A DNA stretch of 12,703 nt from Rikenellaceae bacterium (GTDB lineage Bacteria > Bacteroidota > Bacteroidia > Bacteroidales > Rikenellaceae): assembly GCA_021203585.1 (NCBI GenBank), contig JAJQAW010000129.1, positions 1 to 12,703 on the forward strand. Direction: 5' to 3'. Every line of letters starts with the position of its first letter. Position 1 is the stretch's first letter. The translations under genes and the position numbers were made by a program. The notes under the pieces are model-generated. The model was not told the origin of the DNA and did no database searches. It worked only from the letters and a program-made list of their open reading frames with translations. Positions 1-7,202 of the stretch are shown here, one piece after another.

Positions 1-81
1 CACCGGAATACCGCGCTCTTGGGCCGGGGTTACCCCGCCTGAAATGAGGAGTATGAGCAGCAGTAGACTAAGTTTTTTCAT
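1..81 (-). CDS. N-terminus of a secreted protein (partial, cut by left edge)
   Basis: Reading leftward from an ATG at 81, 27 codons are open to the window edge. The peptide has a lysine-rich start (MKKLS), a run of leucines and isoleucines (about residues 4-13), a small-residue stretch and a likely signal peptidase I site after TPA, just before QERGIPV. This is a standard Sec signal peptide, so the product is exported. Nothing of the mature domain is visible, so no function can be given. It diverges from the GH31 gene, shares the 96-bp gap with it, and has an exact -7 box 22 bp upstream of its start. Membership in the same sugar-degradation locus is plausible but inferred. Confidence 0.75.
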   Translation of the reverse strand, partial: MKKLSLLLLILLISGGVTPAQERGIPV

Positions 82-103
82 GCGAGTCAAGGTTGGGTTC
101 CAA

Positions 104-111
104 CAAAAATA
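104..111 (-). promoter_or_regulatory. Bacteroidota -7 promoter box for the leftward gene
   Basis: On the minus strand this reads TATTTTTG, an exact match to the Bacteroidota -7 consensus TAnnTTTG. It lies 22 bp upstream of the leftward start codon at 81. No convincing -33 TTTG is present at the expected spacing. Confidence 0.5.
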
Positions 112-136
112 GACAAACTTTCTGTATATTTTGTCT
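111..136. promoter_or_regulatory. Inverted repeat between divergent promoters, candidate operator
   Basis: AGACAAA (111-117) and TTTGTCT (130-136) form a perfect 7-bp inverted repeat with a 12-bp spacer. The half-site centres are 19 bp apart, close to two helical turns. It lies between the mirrored -7 boxes at 104-111 and 144-151, so a dimeric protein bound here could control both directions. The binding protein is unknown. Confidence 0.4.
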
Positions 137-143
137 GTTTTGT

Positions 144-151
144 TATTTTTG
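144..151 (+). promoter_or_regulatory. Bacteroidota -7 promoter box for the glycosidase operon
   Basis: TATTTTTG matches TAnnTTTG exactly and lies 26 bp upstream of the GH31 start. A weak -33 candidate, TTTC at 119-122, is 21 bp further upstream. It probably drives the GH31-DUF4932-GH2 genes. Confidence 0.5.
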
Positions 152-177
152 TAGGAAACCAACCTAATCCAGCATGT

Positions 178-3057
178 ATGAAAATCCGCTTATGTAATGC
201 CGCCTTCCTGTTATGGTTCAGTCTACAGGTCTCTCTGGCCGCCGAAGGCTACCGGATGACGGAAGACGGAATCATCGTTCAAATCGATCCGAAAAGCCCG
301 TTAGACGTTTCGACCGTTCGCCTGCGGGTAATCACCGACCGGATCATTCAGGTAACGGCAACTCCGGCCCGGGAAATACCCGAAAAAAAGAGCCTGATCA
401 CCGTGGACCTTTCCCCTGCCGCTTCGGATTGGCAGGTAAGCGAAGAACCGGATTGGCTGATCGTCCAAACCCCTTCTCTTCGCGCCTGCGTATCGCGTAG
501 TACCGGACAGGTGGTTTTTACCGATGCGGATGGAAAAGTCCTGCTGAGCGAAACCCACGACGGAGGTAAAACCTTTACTCCGATCCGGGCGGAAGGCAAA
601 ACCGCCTGGTCTCTCCGTCAGGTTTTCGATTCTCCCGCCGAGGAGGCTTTTTACGGTCTGGGCCAGCATCAGGCCGATGAATTCAATTATAAAGGCAAAA
701 ACGAGGTACTGTTTCAGTACAACACCAAAGTATCGGTTCCGTTTATCGTCTCCTCCCAAAACTACGGTTTGTTGTGGGACAATTATTCGCTCACCAAATT
801 CGGCGATCCGCGGGATTATGCCGAGCTCGACCAATTCGACCTGTACGACAGTGCCGGAGAACCCGGCGGATTGACCGCCACTTACCTGGTAAAAGCCGAT
901 CCGGAACAAGTCCATACCCGGCGCCTGGAAAGGCAAATCGATTACGAAAACCTGGAAACCGTAGAAAAATTCCCGGCCGGTTTTCCGTTCAACGACTCCC
1001 GGATCGTATGGGAAGGGGAGATCGAACCACCGGAGAGCGGTCTGTATCGTTTTATTCTCTACTACGCCGGTTACACGACCGTATCTATCGACGATCGGGT
1101 GGTAGTCCAGGAGCGTTGGCGCACCGCCTGGAACCCCAATTCCTACAAATTCGCCGTGCCGCTCGAAGCGGGCAAACGCCATAAAATCAAAGTGGACTGG
1201 AAGCCTGACGGAGGGGTTTCCTACATCGGATTAAAAGCCCTCGGCCCCCGGCCGGACGAGGAGCAGAACCGACTGTCGCTCTGGTCGGAGATGGGGGATG
1301 CGATCGACTACTATTTTATTTACGGCCAGTCTATGGACGAGATCATCGGCGGTTACCGCACCCTGACCGGTAAATCGCAGATTATGCCCAAGTGGGCCAT
1401 GGGCTTCTGGCAAAGCCGTGAACGATATAAAACGCAGGATGAACTGCTATCCGTCCTCCGATCCTACCGCGAGCGCCGTATCCCGATCGACAACATCGTG
1501 CTGGACTGGTCTTACTGGCCGGTCGACGGTTGGGGGAGCCACGATTTCGATCCGGAACGTTTTCCCGATCCGGAAGGAATGATCGACAGTGTGCATGTCC
1601 AAAACGCGCGGATCATGATCTCGGTGTGGCCGAAATTTTACCACACCACCGAGCACTACAAAGCCTTCGAACGAAACGGCTGGATGTACGACCGGGCTGT
1701 GAAGGACAGCATCCGGGATTGGATCGGCAAAGGCTACATCGCCGGTTTTTACGATGCTTACAGCGAGGGGGCCCGGAAACTCTTCTGGCAGCAGATGAAC
1801 GATAAACTTTACTGCAAAGGGATCGATGCCTGGTGGATGGACGCCTCCGAGCCGGATATCCTTTCCAACGCCAGCCTTTCCTACCGCAAAGCCCTAAGTA
1901 CCCCGACCGCGCTGGGTTCTTCGACCGAATACCTCAATGCCTACGCACTGGTCAATGCCCAGGCCATTTACGAAGGGCAGCGCTCGGTGAATCCGAATGC
2001 TCGAGTATTCCTGCTCACCCGTTCCGGATTCGCCGGATTGCAACGCTATTCGACCGCCACCTGGAGCGGGGATATCGGTACCCGTTGGGAAGATATGAAA
2101 GCTCAGATTTCCGCCGGGCTGAATTTCGCGCTCTCCGGAATCCCGTACTGGACGATGGATATCGGCGGCTTCTGCGTGGAAAAACGCTACGAGAAAGCCC
2201 AAGAGGGCAGTGAAGACCGGGAAGAATGGAGAGAGCTGAATACCCGGTGGTTCCAGTTCGGCGCCTTTTGTCCGTTGTTCCGTAGCCACGGGCAATTCCC
2301 CTACCGCGAAATCTACCACATCGCCCCCGAAGACCATCCGGCCTACCGTAGCATGGTCCATTATACCCGGCTTCGCTACCGGCTGATGCCCTATATTTAC
2401 TCCCTGGCCGGAATGACCTATTGGAACGATTACACGATCATGCGGGCGCTGGTCATGGATTTTTCCCACGATCCGCAAACCCGTGATATCGGGGATCAAT
2501 ACCTGTTCGGACCGGCTTTGATGGCAGCCCCGGTGTACCGGTATAAATCCCGCACGCGGGAGGTCTATTTCCCGGCCCGTACCGGTTGGTACGATTTCCA
2601 TACGGGTGACTACATCTATATTGAAAACGGCGGTTGGAAAACCGTCGAAGCTCCTTACGAGTGGATGCCGATGTACGTACGGGCGGGATCGGTGATCCCG
2701 GTCGGTCCGGAAATCCAGCATACGGCCGAATCTACGGACGGCTCGCTGACCCTGATGGTTTTTGCCGGACAAAACGGGGAATTTGTTCTGTACGAGGATG
2801 AAGGCACCAATTACAACTACGAGAACGGGGCGTGCAGCCGGATTGGTTTTTCTTACCACGATGCCCGAAAACGGCTTACGGTGAGCGACCGGACCGGGAG
2901 TTTTGCCGGAATGAGCGAAAAGCGTCTCTTGCGGATCGTTTACATCACCCCGTCCACATCCGCTTACCGGGATATCCAGACGGCGCCAATCCAGGAGGTG
3001 GTTTACACCGGAGAAGCTTTGGAAATCGATCTGAACCGACCGGAGCAAACACCGTAG
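178..3057 (+). CDS. Secreted GH31 glycosidase with PA14 insert, probable alpha-xylosidase
   Basis: The 959-residue protein starts with a Sec signal peptide, with cleavage likely near residues 20-22 (SLA-AEG). The order is: N-terminal beta-sandwich (about 25-236), a PA14 domain inserted at about 240-356, the GH31 (beta/alpha)8 barrel (about 397-740) and C-terminal beta domains including a DUF5110-like part (about 855-925). The nucleophile is Asp555 in WWMDASEPD and the acid/base is Asp632 in WSGDIGTRW, both typical of GH31 retaining enzymes. A PA14 insert is known from alpha-xylosidases of xyloglucan loci in Bacteroides and Cellvibrio, so removal of non-reducing-end alpha-xylose in the periplasm or at the cell surface is the best guess. 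Alpha-glucosidase activity cannot be excluded. It is first in a rightward operon. An overlapping ATG at 174 is in another frame. Confidence 0.9.
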   Translation: MKIRLCNAAFLLWFSLQVSLAAEGYRMTEDGIIVQIDPKSPLDVSTVRLRVITDRIIQVTATPAREIPEKKSLITVDLSPAASDWQVSEEPDWLIVQTPSLRACVSRSTGQVVFTDADGKVLLSETHDGGKTFTPIRAEGKTAWSLRQVFDSPAEEAFYGLGQHQADEFNYKGKNEVLFQYNTKVSVPFIVSSQNYGLLWDNYSLTKFGDPRDYAELDQFDLYDSAGEPGGLTATYLVKADPEQVHTRRLERQIDYENLETVEKFPAGFPFNDSRIVWEGEIEPPESGLYRFILYYAGYTTVSIDDRVVVQERWRTAWNPNSYKFAVPLEAGKRHKIKVDWKPDGGVSYIGLKALGPRPDEEQNRLSLWSEMGDAIDYYFIYGQSMDEIIGGYRTLTGKSQIMPKWAMGFWQSRERYKTQDELLSVLRSYRERRIPIDNIVLDWSYWPVDGWGSHDFDPERFPDPEGMIDSVHVQNARIMISVWPKFYHTTEHYKAFERNGWMYDRAVKDSIRDWIGKGYIAGFYDAYSEGARKLFWQQMNDKLYCKGIDAWWMDASEPDILSNASLSYRKALSTPTALGSSTEYLNAYALVNAQAIYEGQRSVNPNARVFLLTRSGFAGLQRYSTATWSGDIGTRWEDMKAQISAGLNFALSGIPYWTMDIGGFCVEKRYEKAQEGSEDREEWRELNTRWFQFGAFCPLFRSHGQFPYREIYHIAPEDHPAYRSMVHYTRLRYRLMPYIYSLAGMTYWNDYTIMRALVMDFSHDPQTRDIGDQYLFGPALMAAPVYRYKSRTREVYFPARTGWYDFHTGDYIYIENGGWKTVEAPYEWMPMYVRAGSVIPVGPEIQHTAESTDGSLTLMVFAGQNGEFVLYEDEGTNYNYENGACSRIGFSYHDARKRLTVSDRTGSFAGMSEKRLLRIVYITPSTSAYRDIQTAPIQEVVYTGEALEIDLNRPEQTP

Positions 3058-3090
3058 CGCAGAACCTTTTACTTATTTACCCATTAAAAA

Positions 3091-4542
3091 ATGAAAAACA
3101 GACGCCTTCGCACCCTGCTGATTCTTTTTTGCAGTTCGACCCTGCTCCTGCAAGGGGCTTTCGGGCAGCGGAATGAAAAGCCGGAAAACGGCCGGATCTC
3201 TTTGCCGACCGTTCATCCCAATGTGGAACTGGTGGAAATCATCGCCCGTCTGGCCGAGATTTCCAGCCATTCCACAGAAAACCACAGCCAAGCCAGAAAC
3301 CCGTATTACGTGGCTGCCATCGAGGAGTACTTTGCTCCTTATAAGGATCATCCCGCGGTCGAGTATATGCGGTATCTGGCCCGGGAGCGTTACCTGAGCT
3401 ACAATGCCATTCCGGAAATCGGGCCGTATTTTACGCCCGCTCCGGAGTTTCAGCCCCGGGTTCGGTTGGAAGATCAACAGCTGGATGCCCGTTGGGAAGT
3501 GGAAGAAGCGTATGAATTGATCCGTTTGGCGGCCGATTTTTATACCGATACGGATTGCGCCCGATTTTTTGCCTCGCAGCAAGACCGTTACGCAAGGGCG
3601 GTGGAAGGAATGATACCCGTATACGAAAAATTGGACGTGGAGTGGTTTTCCCGTTTTTTCGGGACCACGGAACTGAATTCGGGGTTTTATCCGATCATCG
3701 CTCCAGGGCAGGGAGAATTCAATTACGGCGGACCGGCGATCACCTTCCCCGACGGACGGGAAGAAATTTATGCGATTGTGGCCAGTATAGCTTACGATTC
3801 GCTCGGTTATCCCCAAAAAGTGGATACCGCTATGCACATTAGCCTGCTGGTCCACGAATTCGCACATTCGTTTGTCAATCCGATGCAAAAGATTCACACC
3901 GAAGTGCTTCGAAAGGAGGGAGAACAATTATTTCATTATGTAGTAGAGTTCATGACCCGGCAGGCCTATGGATATTGGACTTCGGTGCTGAACGAATCGT
4001 TGGTTTGGGCTTGTGAGGTAAGGTACCTTATGGCGCACGGGGCGGACAGCGCAGCGGTGTCGAAAAAAATAAAGCAAGAACAAAACCGGGGATTTTCCTG
4101 GATGCCCGAATTGGTCGCCCTGCTGGATGAATACGAAGCCAACCGGGATGCTTACCCGACCCTGGAGCATTTTATTCCCCGGATGGCAGAGTTGTACGAA
4201 TCCATCGCAACGGGCTATGCCGAGCAGCCGCAGGTTTCGCACATCGGACCGTTTGAAAACGGCAGCCGGGAGGTCGATCCGGCTACTGCGGAAATTCATC
4301 TCTATTTTACCCACCCCATGCAAGGAAAAGGATATAGTATAAAGGTACATCCGGCGTTGGCGGACGTGTCCGGTTATTCCGGCCAGGAGCACCGATGTTT
4401 CACCTTTAAAGTCCGGCTCGAACCCCAAACGGATTATCATTTCGAAATCCTGGAGCAAGGATTTCGCACGCCGGACGGTACCCCGATTCTTCCGTATCAC
4501 ATCCGTTTCCGCACGGGGGATGCCCGGCAGACCGACCATTGA
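3091..4542 (+). CDS. Secreted DUF4932 family protein with HExxH motif and C-terminal Ig-like domain
   Basis: The 483-residue protein has a signal peptide (cleavage likely after FGQ, near residue 26). Next comes a DUF4932-type region whose opening HPNVELVEIIARL (residues 42-54) is characteristic of the family. HEFAH at 255-259 is a zinc-metallopeptidase HExxH motif, and Glu302 in NESLVW is a possible third ligand, as in gluzincins. Residues about 380-475 look like a bacterial Ig-like (Big_5) domain, with PATAEIHLYFTHPM in its first strands. A metallopeptidase role is inferred, because the family lacks a well-established function that I know of. The gene starts 33 bp after GH31 and overlaps no coding region, so it is probably co-transcribed with the glycosidases. 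Confidence 0.8.
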   Translation: MKNRRLRTLLILFCSSTLLLQGAFGQRNEKPENGRISLPTVHPNVELVEIIARLAEISSHSTENHSQARNPYYVAAIEEYFAPYKDHPAVEYMRYLARERYLSYNAIPEIGPYFTPAPEFQPRVRLEDQQLDARWEVEEAYELIRLAADFYTDTDCARFFASQQDRYARAVEGMIPVYEKLDVEWFSRFFGTTELNSGFYPIIAPGQGEFNYGGPAITFPDGREEIYAIVASIAYDSLGYPQKVDTAMHISLLVHEFAHSFVNPMQKIHTEVLRKEGEQLFHYVVEFMTRQAYGYWTSVLNESLVWACEVRYLMAHGADSAAVSKKIKQEQNRGFSWMPELVALLDEYEANRDAYPTLEHFIPRMAELYESIATGYAEQPQVSHIGPFENGSREVDPATAEIHLYFTHPMQGKGYSIKVHPALADVSGYSGQEHRCFTFKVRLEPQTDYHFEILEQGFRTPDGTPILPYHIRFRTGDARQTDH

Positions 4543-4562
4543 AAACAGAAAAGCATCTTTCC

Positions 4563-7067
4563 ATGAAAAACGGTAGAATGGCAGGGGTCTTATTGGCCGC
4601 ATGGCTGATCTGTTGCCCGGCAGCCCGGCCGCAACGGCAACGGATCGATTTCAACGACCATTGGCGGTTTACCCTACTCGGGGACTCTACCGCTTACCGG
4701 CAGGATACGCCGGATTCGCATTGGCGGACCTTGAACCTGCCCCACGATTGGAGCATCGAATCGGATTTCTCGGTCGATTTTCCGGCTACTCCGGGCGGCG
4801 GAGCCTTGCCCGGCGGCATGGGTTGGTACCGCAAAACCTTCCGTATCGAGGCGGAGGACCGGAATCGGAAGGTTTATATCCATTTCGACGGAATCTACTG
4901 GCAAAGCCGGGTGTGGATCAACGGACATTTTTTGGGTGAACGGCCCAATGGGTACATTTCGTTTGAATACGATCTCACCCCGTACCTGAATTTCGACGGG
5001 GAAAATATCATAGCCGTGCAGGTCGATAATACCGAACAGCCCAATTCGCGGTGGTATTCCGGCTCCGGAATCTACCGGAACGTCTGGCTCGTTAAAACCG
5101 CACCGGTCCATGTGTCAAATTGGGGGACTTTTGTAAGGACACCCGAGGTTTCTCATGAACGTGCCCGGATCCTGGTAAATACATTGATCCGGAACACGCT
5201 GAATTCAGATCAGTCGGTCGAACTTACTACAACCCTGTTGGATGCGCAAGGGCGGGTGGTCGCCCGCATAGGAAAAGGTGTGACAGTCGCTCCGCAAATA
5301 GATATAAACGGAATCGAACAGCAGCTTACCGTTGAAAACCCGGTTTTGTGGAGTCTGGAGAATCCATACCTGTATACCCTGCGCACGGAAATTTGGCAAA
5401 ACGGAACCCGGATCGACCAATATGACACTCCGACCGGTATTCGTTATTTTCATTTCGACGCGGAAAAAGGATTTTTCCTGAACGGACAGCACACCAAAAT
5501 ATTGGGCGTCTGCATGCACCATGACCTGGGCTGCCTGGGCACGGCGGTGAATACCCGCGCGCTGGAACGTCAGTTGGAAATCCTCCAAGCGATGGGCTGT
5601 AACTCGATCCGTACCTCGCATAATCCTCCGGCCCCGGAATTATTGGATTTGTGCGACCGAATGGGCTTTATCGTGCAGGACGAAGCATTCGATATGTGGC
5701 GCAAAAAGAAATCCCCGCACGATTACGCGCAATATTTCCCGGAGTGGTTCGAACTTGATCTGGCCCAGTTGATCCTGCGGGACCGCAACCACCCGTCGGT
5801 GATGATGTGGAGCATCGGCAATGAAATTCTGGAGCAGTGGACGGATATCAAAACCGATACGCTGGATTTGCAGCAGGCCAATCTGATGTTCAACTTCGCC
5901 CATACGCTGGACCGGAACGAGTTTCAAACGGACGAACTGCATATCAACTCCTTGCTTACTATCCGTCTGGCGGATATCGTCCGGCAACTCGATCCGACCC
6001 GCCCGGTGACCAGCGGAAACAACGAAACACGCCCCACGAACCATTTGTTCCGTTCCGGAGCGATGGACCTGATCGGGTTCAATTACCACGAAAAGGACTG
6101 GCCCGAATTCCACGGAAAATTCCCCGGCCAAAGGCTGATCATTGCCGAGTCCACTTCCGGACTCATGTCGAGGGGGTATTATGAGATGCCGTCCGACAGC
6201 ATTCGGGTACGTCCGGAGCGTTGGGATAAACCGTTCGATCTGCCGGTTCGTCAGAATTCGTCGTACGACAGCGTGCATGTCCCCTGGGGATCGACCCACG
6301 AAACAAGCTGGCGACTGGTCAAAAAATACGACCATATTGCCGGATTGTACGTTTGGACCGGCTTCGATTACCTGGGCGAGCCGACCCCGTTCTGGTGGCC
6401 CGCGCGCAGTTCCTATTTCGGCATCGTCGATCTGGCCGGATTCCCGAAAGACATCTATTATATGTACCGGAGCGAGTGGACGGACCAACCGGTGCTTCAC
6501 GTTTTTCCGCACTGGAACTGGACCCCAGGCGAGATGGTGGATGTTTGGGCTTACTACAACCAGGCCGACGAGGTCGAACTTTACCTGAACGGCCGTTCGC
6601 TGGGTAAAAAATTCAAACATCAGGACGAGTTCCATGTGAGCTGGCGTGTACCTTTCGAGCCGGGAACCCTCCGGGCCGTCTCCCGGAAAAACGGAGCGGA
6701 GATTTTATCCCGTGAAATAAAAACGGCGGGAACTCCCGCATCCATACGCCTGAGTGCTGACCGTTCCACGATAAAGGCGGACGGAAAAGACCTCTCTTTT
6801 GTTACGGTAGAAGTATTGGATGCCGAGGGAAATGCCGTGCCGACGGCGGATCATTTTTTCCGGTTTACCGTAACGGGAGAGGGCGTAATCGCGGGAACGG
6901 ATAACGGGGACCCGACCGATCATCGGTCCCTGTCCAAACCGGAACGAAAATTATTCAACGGAAAGGCATTGGTCGTTCTCCGTTCCGGCCGGGTGGAGGG
7001 AAACCTCCGGTTGAGTGCCGTTACTGAGGGTTTGCCGGAAGCAGTGATCGATATTACGGTTCAGTGA
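4563..7067 (+). CDS. Secreted GH2 glycosidase, probable beta-galactosidase
   Basis: From ATG 4563 the protein has 834 residues and begins with a signal peptide (hydrophobic VLLAAWLICC). The GH2 order is seen: sugar-binding jelly roll (LNLPHDWSIE near residue 60, GGGALPGGMGWYRK near 85), an immunoglobulin-like sandwich, a TIM barrel, a DUF4982-like domain (about 645-705) and a C-terminal Ig-like GH2 domain (about 725-830). The acid/base is Glu421 in WSIGNE. The nucleophile is Glu529 in IIAESTSGLMSRGYY, which fits the SETxSxxSRG pattern of this GH2 branch. Such enzymes are usually exo-beta-galactosidases, though other beta-glycosides are possible. A TTG at 4539 would overlap the stop of the DUF4932 gene and add eight hydrophilic residues; ATG 4563 gives a proper signal peptide and a 20-bp gap. 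Confidence 0.9.
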   Translation: MKNGRMAGVLLAAWLICCPAARPQRQRIDFNDHWRFTLLGDSTAYRQDTPDSHWRTLNLPHDWSIESDFSVDFPATPGGGALPGGMGWYRKTFRIEAEDRNRKVYIHFDGIYWQSRVWINGHFLGERPNGYISFEYDLTPYLNFDGENIIAVQVDNTEQPNSRWYSGSGIYRNVWLVKTAPVHVSNWGTFVRTPEVSHERARILVNTLIRNTLNSDQSVELTTTLLDAQGRVVARIGKGVTVAPQIDINGIEQQLTVENPVLWSLENPYLYTLRTEIWQNGTRIDQYDTPTGIRYFHFDAEKGFFLNGQHTKILGVCMHHDLGCLGTAVNTRALERQLEILQAMGCNSIRTSHNPPAPELLDLCDRMGFIVQDEAFDMWRKKKSPHDYAQYFPEWFELDLAQLILRDRNHPSVMMWSIGNEILEQWTDIKTDTLDLQQANLMFNFAHTLDRNEFQTDELHINSLLTIRLADIVRQLDPTRPVTSGNNETRPTNHLFRSGAMDLIGFNYHEKDWPEFHGKFPGQRLIIAESTSGLMSRGYYEMPSDSIRVRPERWDKPFDLPVRQNSSYDSVHVPWGSTHETSWRLVKKYDHIAGLYVWTGFDYLGEPTPFWWPARSSYFGIVDLAGFPKDIYYMYRSEWTDQPVLHVFPHWNWTPGEMVDVWAYYNQADEVELYLNGRSLGKKFKHQDEFHVSWRVPFEPGTLRAVSRKNGAEILSREIKTAGTPASIRLSADRSTIKADGKDLSFVTVEVLDAEGNAVPTADHFFRFTVTGEGVIAGTDNGDPTDHRSLSKPERKLFNGKALVVLRSGRVEGNLRLSAVTEGLPEAVIDITVQ

Positions 7068-7111
7068 TCCGGTAAGGCCTTGCGGCAGCAAGGAAATTTC
7101 GTGAAGTTTAT

Positions 7112-7119
7112 TATATTTG
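7112..7119 (+). promoter_or_regulatory. Bacteroidota -7 promoter box for the propeller gene
   Basis: TATATTTG is an exact TAnnTTTG match, 83 bp upstream of the ATG at 7203. No clear -33 TTTG is seen. It suggests the propeller gene can be transcribed independently of the upstream operon with a leader of about 75 nt, and argues against a TTG start at 7080. Confidence 0.4.
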
Positions 7120-7202
7120 TAAATCTTTCGAATCTTTTCGGGTTCGTAAGAAATCCGGACCGAAACAAAAAAGAATTACAAATCATTCACGAAACTAATA
7201 CC

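Noticed and set aside
1894..3048. Long antisense open frame of 384 codons within the GH31 gene, and others of 293, 331 and 350 codons elsewhere
   Set aside because: They lie wholly opposite well-supported enzymes, share codon-position periodicity with them and show no recognisable domain.
4539..4562. TTG start of the GH2 gene overlapping the DUF4932 stop codon
   Set aside because: It adds eight hydrophilic residues before a normal signal peptide that begins at ATG 4563.
7080..7202. N-terminal extension of the propeller protein from a TTG
   Set aside because: It contains an exact -7 promoter box and precedes a complete signal peptide.
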